NCBI GenBank assembly: GCA_023439505.1
Contig: JAEXNR010000021.1
Span: 62,001 to 126,000, forward strand
Reading direction: 5' to 3'
Length of the DNA: 64,000 nt
Source: Bacillota bacterium
GTDB lineage: Bacteria; Bacillota; Clostridia; Lachnospirales; Lachnospiraceae
The notes under the pieces are model-generated. The model was not told the origin of the DNA. It was given only the letters and a program-made list of their open reading frames with translations, and did not search any database. A program made the translations under genes and the position numbers. Shown here in pieces: positions 61,725 to 64,000 of the stretch. Numbering within the stretch: the stretch's first letter is position 1; every line of letters begins with the position of its first letter.

Positions 61725-62636
61725 TTAATTTAGTGAACTTTCATCACGCTTCATAATATGAAATAAAGGAATTGATGCCGATATTGTAATAAGAAGGAGC
61801 ATTACTGCTATCGCTGATGCATATCCCATATTTGATTTTTCAAATGCATTTGAATAGATGTATTGGACTAGTGTTTCTGTGCTAAAAAGTGGTCCGCCCT
61901 TTGTCATTACATAGACCTGATCAAAAACCTGGAAGGATGAAATCACAGAATCAACTATGACAAACGTTAATGTTGGCATTAGAATCGGTATCGTAATGCT
62001 AAATAATCTTCTGACCGGAGTTACTCCGTCTATTTTTGCCGCCTCATAATATGTCTCCGGAATTCCCTGCAGCCCTGCTACAAGTACCACCATTTTAAAT
62101 CCAAGGTTCTTCCAGATTCCAATCAGGATCATTGTCGGCATCGCCCAGGTTGTGCTGTTAAGAAGATTAGGGATCTTAATACCCAGTTGTCTCAGCCAAT
62201 AGGTATAGATTCCATAATCACTGTTAATCAGAAAAGACCATGTAATTGCTACGATTGTCATGGAGCAGATCGCCGGAAGGAAATAAACCGACCGAACAAA
62301 AGAATTGAATTTCGAAGTTTTTTGTAATGCTATCCCAGCCAGTAAGGCAAAAACTACCTGCAGCGGCACCATGCAAACGGAATAATATACGGTATTCTTT
62401 AATGCGTTCCAAAAACGATGATCGGATAATAATTTTATATAATTTCTTCCCCCAACAAACTTTGTATTGGTAAACATCATGTTAAAAGTCTCTGTACTAT
62501 AAATAAAGGACATTATCATCGGATAAAAAACAAACACCGCAAAAACTAACATGGAGGGTGCAATTAATATCAAGCCGGCCCTGCTCTGTTTTTTAAAATA
62601 ATGATGGCTTTTCGCTTTCATTTTCTTACTGTTCAA
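61725..62636 (-). CDS. sugar ABC permease (MalF/AraP-like)
   Basis: 303 residues with six membrane spans and EAA loop YEAAKIDGVTPVRRLFSITIP. The ribosome site decides the start: AGGAGG stands 7 nt before a TTG at 62636, while the first good ATG (62621) is too far away and the frame's earlier ATG (62669) has no site. The head is N-S-K-K-M-K-A-K then a first span from RAGLILIAPSMLVF. Confidence 0.9.
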   Translation of the reverse strand: MNSKKMKAKSHHYFKKQSRAGLILIAPSMLVFAVFVFYPMIMSFIYSTETFNMMFTNTKFVGGRNYIKLLSDHRFWNALKNTVYYSVCMVPLQVVFALLAGIALQKTSKFNSFVRSVYFLPAICSMTIVAITWSFLINSDYGIYTYWLRQLGIKIPNLLNSTTWAMPTMILIGIWKNLGFKMVVLVAGLQGIPETYYEAAKIDGVTPVRRLFSITIPILMPTLTFVIVDSVISSFQVFDQVYVMTKGGPLFSTETLVQYIYSNAFEKSNMGYASAIAVMLLLITISASIPLFHIMKRDESSLN

Positions 62637-62654
62637 AATTCGTCCTCCTATCAT

Positions 62655-62684
62655 AATGGTGGAGAGCATTTACTCTCCGCCATT
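62655..62684 (-). repeat. intercistronic hairpin after the arabinoside-binding protein gene
   Basis: AATGGTGGAGAG and CTCTCCGCCATT pair over 12 positions (one wobble on one strand) with a 6-nt loop and no T tract, between the binding-protein stop and the permease ribosome site. It probably raises the binding-protein message over the permease message. Confidence 0.65.
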
Positions 62685-62697
62685 ATTTAACAACATC

Positions 62698-64000
62698 TTA
62701 TTTCACTAGCAATTCGTCCATTTGAACAGCGGCTTTATCAAGTGTTTCCCTGACATCTGCTCCTTCTAATAATATCCGTTCCAATGCGGGCGTAATTACA
62801 TCTACATCAATCTCATTAAAGTTTGTCAGCTGCTGCAGGTAGAAGTGAGCGTACTGAACTTGATTACTAAACAATGCCACTGCTTCATTGCCAGCCAAAC
62901 GTTCGTCTGAGGCGGCATCCGTATTCGTTACAGGATATCCGACACTGCCAGACCATTCCACCTGTGCATCGATACTCTGCCAATATGCAAAGAAATCATA
63001 AATTGCTTTCTTATGTTCCTCTTTTGCACTTGATGTCATATACATACCCACCCCCTGTGCAAGTGTTGCTTTGCCTGCAGGACCTGTCGGTACGTCAGCC
63101 ATTCCGTAATTAAGTCCCGCTGCATCAAAGGATCCGGCAGCCCAGGGTCCGCAGAAATACATTCCTAATTTTCCTGTAGAAAACAATGTATCAATCTCTG
63201 CACCTGTGCAAATTTCCGGTCCTATTTTATTCTTTTTAATCAGATTTGCCCAGCGTGTTACAGTCTCAACATTCTCCGGACTGTTAAACACTGATTTTCC
63301 ATCGTGAATAAAATCTCCGCCACCTGCCCAGATCATGATCGGCCACATTTGAATTGTATTATTGGTAGCCATACCAAAACCATATTGGTGCTCTCCATTT
63401 ATATCAGTAGTAAGAGCAAGTGCCGCTTTCTCCATATCATCCCAGGTCCAATCTTTATCAGGATAAGAAATATTTGCTTTATCGAAGATATCCTTGTTGT
63501 AATACAAAACCAGGGAAGCGATATTAACAGGAACGCCATAATAGTTTCCGTTATATTGCAGATTTTCATTAAACACAGCCGGTACTTTAGAACTGTCCAC
63601 CTGCTTACTTTGATAGATATCGTCAATCGGAACAATAGCTCCGGATTCTGCATATCCACCAATACGTTCTGTTGCAAAAGCAGCAATATCTGGACCTTCC
63701 CCTACCGGTAATGATGTTGCAAGCTGTTGGTATAACGTATCCCAGGATACTCTCTCCATCTGCACAGTAACATTTAACGTATTCGACGCATTATACGTAT
63801 CAATCATCTTTTGCATTACTTCGCCATCACTGCCGGTAAAACCGTTCCAGAATGTAATTACTGTTTTGTCACTTTTGGCATTCTCATCCGATGCTTCTTT
63901 TGTTGGCTCTGTCGGAGCCACTGTCCCTGCCTGATTATTATCCGCAGGCTGTTGTTCTCCCGCCTTACAAGCTGTCAGTCCGACTAACATGGCTGCTCCC
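62698..64000 (-). CDS. sugar-binding lipoprotein, N terminus cut by the window edge
   Basis: About 434 codons are visible. The frame is open to the right edge (…GAAMLVGLTACKAGEQQ), so the first part of the signal peptide lies outside. The lipobox LTAC gives the acylated Cys. A type-1 solute-binding fold follows: FWNGFTGSDGEVMQKMIDTYN, GEGPDIAAFATERIGGYAESG, YFCGPWAAGSFDAAGLNYG. It should deliver arabinose-containing oligosaccharides to the two permeases encoded behind it; that substrate is inferred from the GH51 gene in the same run. Confidence 0.9.
   Translation of the reverse strand, partial: GAAMLVGLTACKAGEQQPADNNQAGTVAPTEPTKEASDENAKSDKTVITFWNGFTGSDGEVMQKMIDTYNASNTLNVTVQMERVSWDTLYQQLATSLPVGEGPDIAAFATERIGGYAESGAIVPIDDIYQSKQVDSSKVPAVFNENLQYNGNYYGVPVNIASLVLYYNKDIFDKANISYPDKDWTWDDMEKAALALTTDINGEHQYGFGMATNNTIQMWPIMIWAGGGDFIHDGKSVFNSPENVETVTRWANLIKKNKIGPEICTGAEIDTLFSTGKLGMYFCGPWAAGSFDAAGLNYGMADVPTGPAGKATLAQGVGMYMTSSAKEEHKKAIYDFFAYWQSIDAQVEWSGSVGYPVTNTDAASDERLAGNEAVALFSNQVQYAHFYLQQLTNFNEIDVDVITPALERILLEGADVRETLDKAAVQMDELLVK

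Overview
The window looks like chromosome of a low-GC, Gram-positive anaerobe of the class Clostridia, most likely a Lachnospiraceae relative. The reasons are the clear AGGAGG ribosome sites, two YesM/YesN-type two-component systems (one cut by the left edge), lipoprotein sugar-binding proteins without a linked ABC ATPase, a LysM/GH18 spore-type protein and the family mix. The species call is inference. I see no rRNA, tRNA, CRISPR array, insertion sequence or phage gene.

Layout. 1-2353: a YesN regulator and a YesM kinase cut by the left edge. 2550-10166: small housekeeping and stress genes (amidohydrolase/TetR pair, VOC protein, MerR regulator, SDR, DEAD-box helicase DbpA, ABC-F ATPase). 10310-18565: DUF368 flippase, a response regulator/kinase/ABC ATPase/FtsX-type permease module, a DUF4256 protein and a CcdA/TlpA redox pair. 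18966-24619: a tightly coupled four-gene glycan cassette made of a degenerate HAD-like protein, a glycosyltransferase with a KPHP motif, a CMP-acyl-sugar (NeuA-like) transferase and a DRE-TIM aldolase fusion. 24692-48769: a large catabolic locus. 48926-58766: azoreductase, CsoR-controlled metal P-type ATPase, GNAT, LysM-GH18 protein, ArsP-like permease, DUF362 lipoprotein and a two-component system. 58976-64000: an arabinoside importer with a GH51 arabinofuranosidase, cut by the right edge.

The 24-49 kb locus is the most striking part. It holds an LplABC-type sugar importer, an MFS carrier, a sucrose-phosphorylase-family enzyme (GH13_18), ten alpha/beta-hydrolase-fold proteins, one family VIII (beta-lactamase-like) esterase and one NodB-type deacetylase. 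None of the hydrolases has a visible signal peptide. Two of the ten alpha/beta-hydrolases lack the catalytic serine. I infer a pathway in which heavily acylated sugars (for example acyl-sucroses or similar plant esters) are imported intact, stripped of acyl groups in the cytosol and phosphorolysed. Two promoters of this locus share a direct repeat (AAAACGAT, 21 bp apart) placed exactly 23 bp from the predicted -10, a good candidate site for the YesN-type regulator encoded in the locus.

A second, independent signal is a repeated 5' leader. About 54 nt directly in front of the ribosome site are shared by the unrelated ABC-F gene (8371-8424) and the LysM-GH18 gene (53037-53090). They contain an 11-bp hairpin in which all three differing stem positions keep pairing. 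A third copy in front of the TlpA gene (17832-17855, minus strand) has precisely lost the hairpin between two GGCA repeats.
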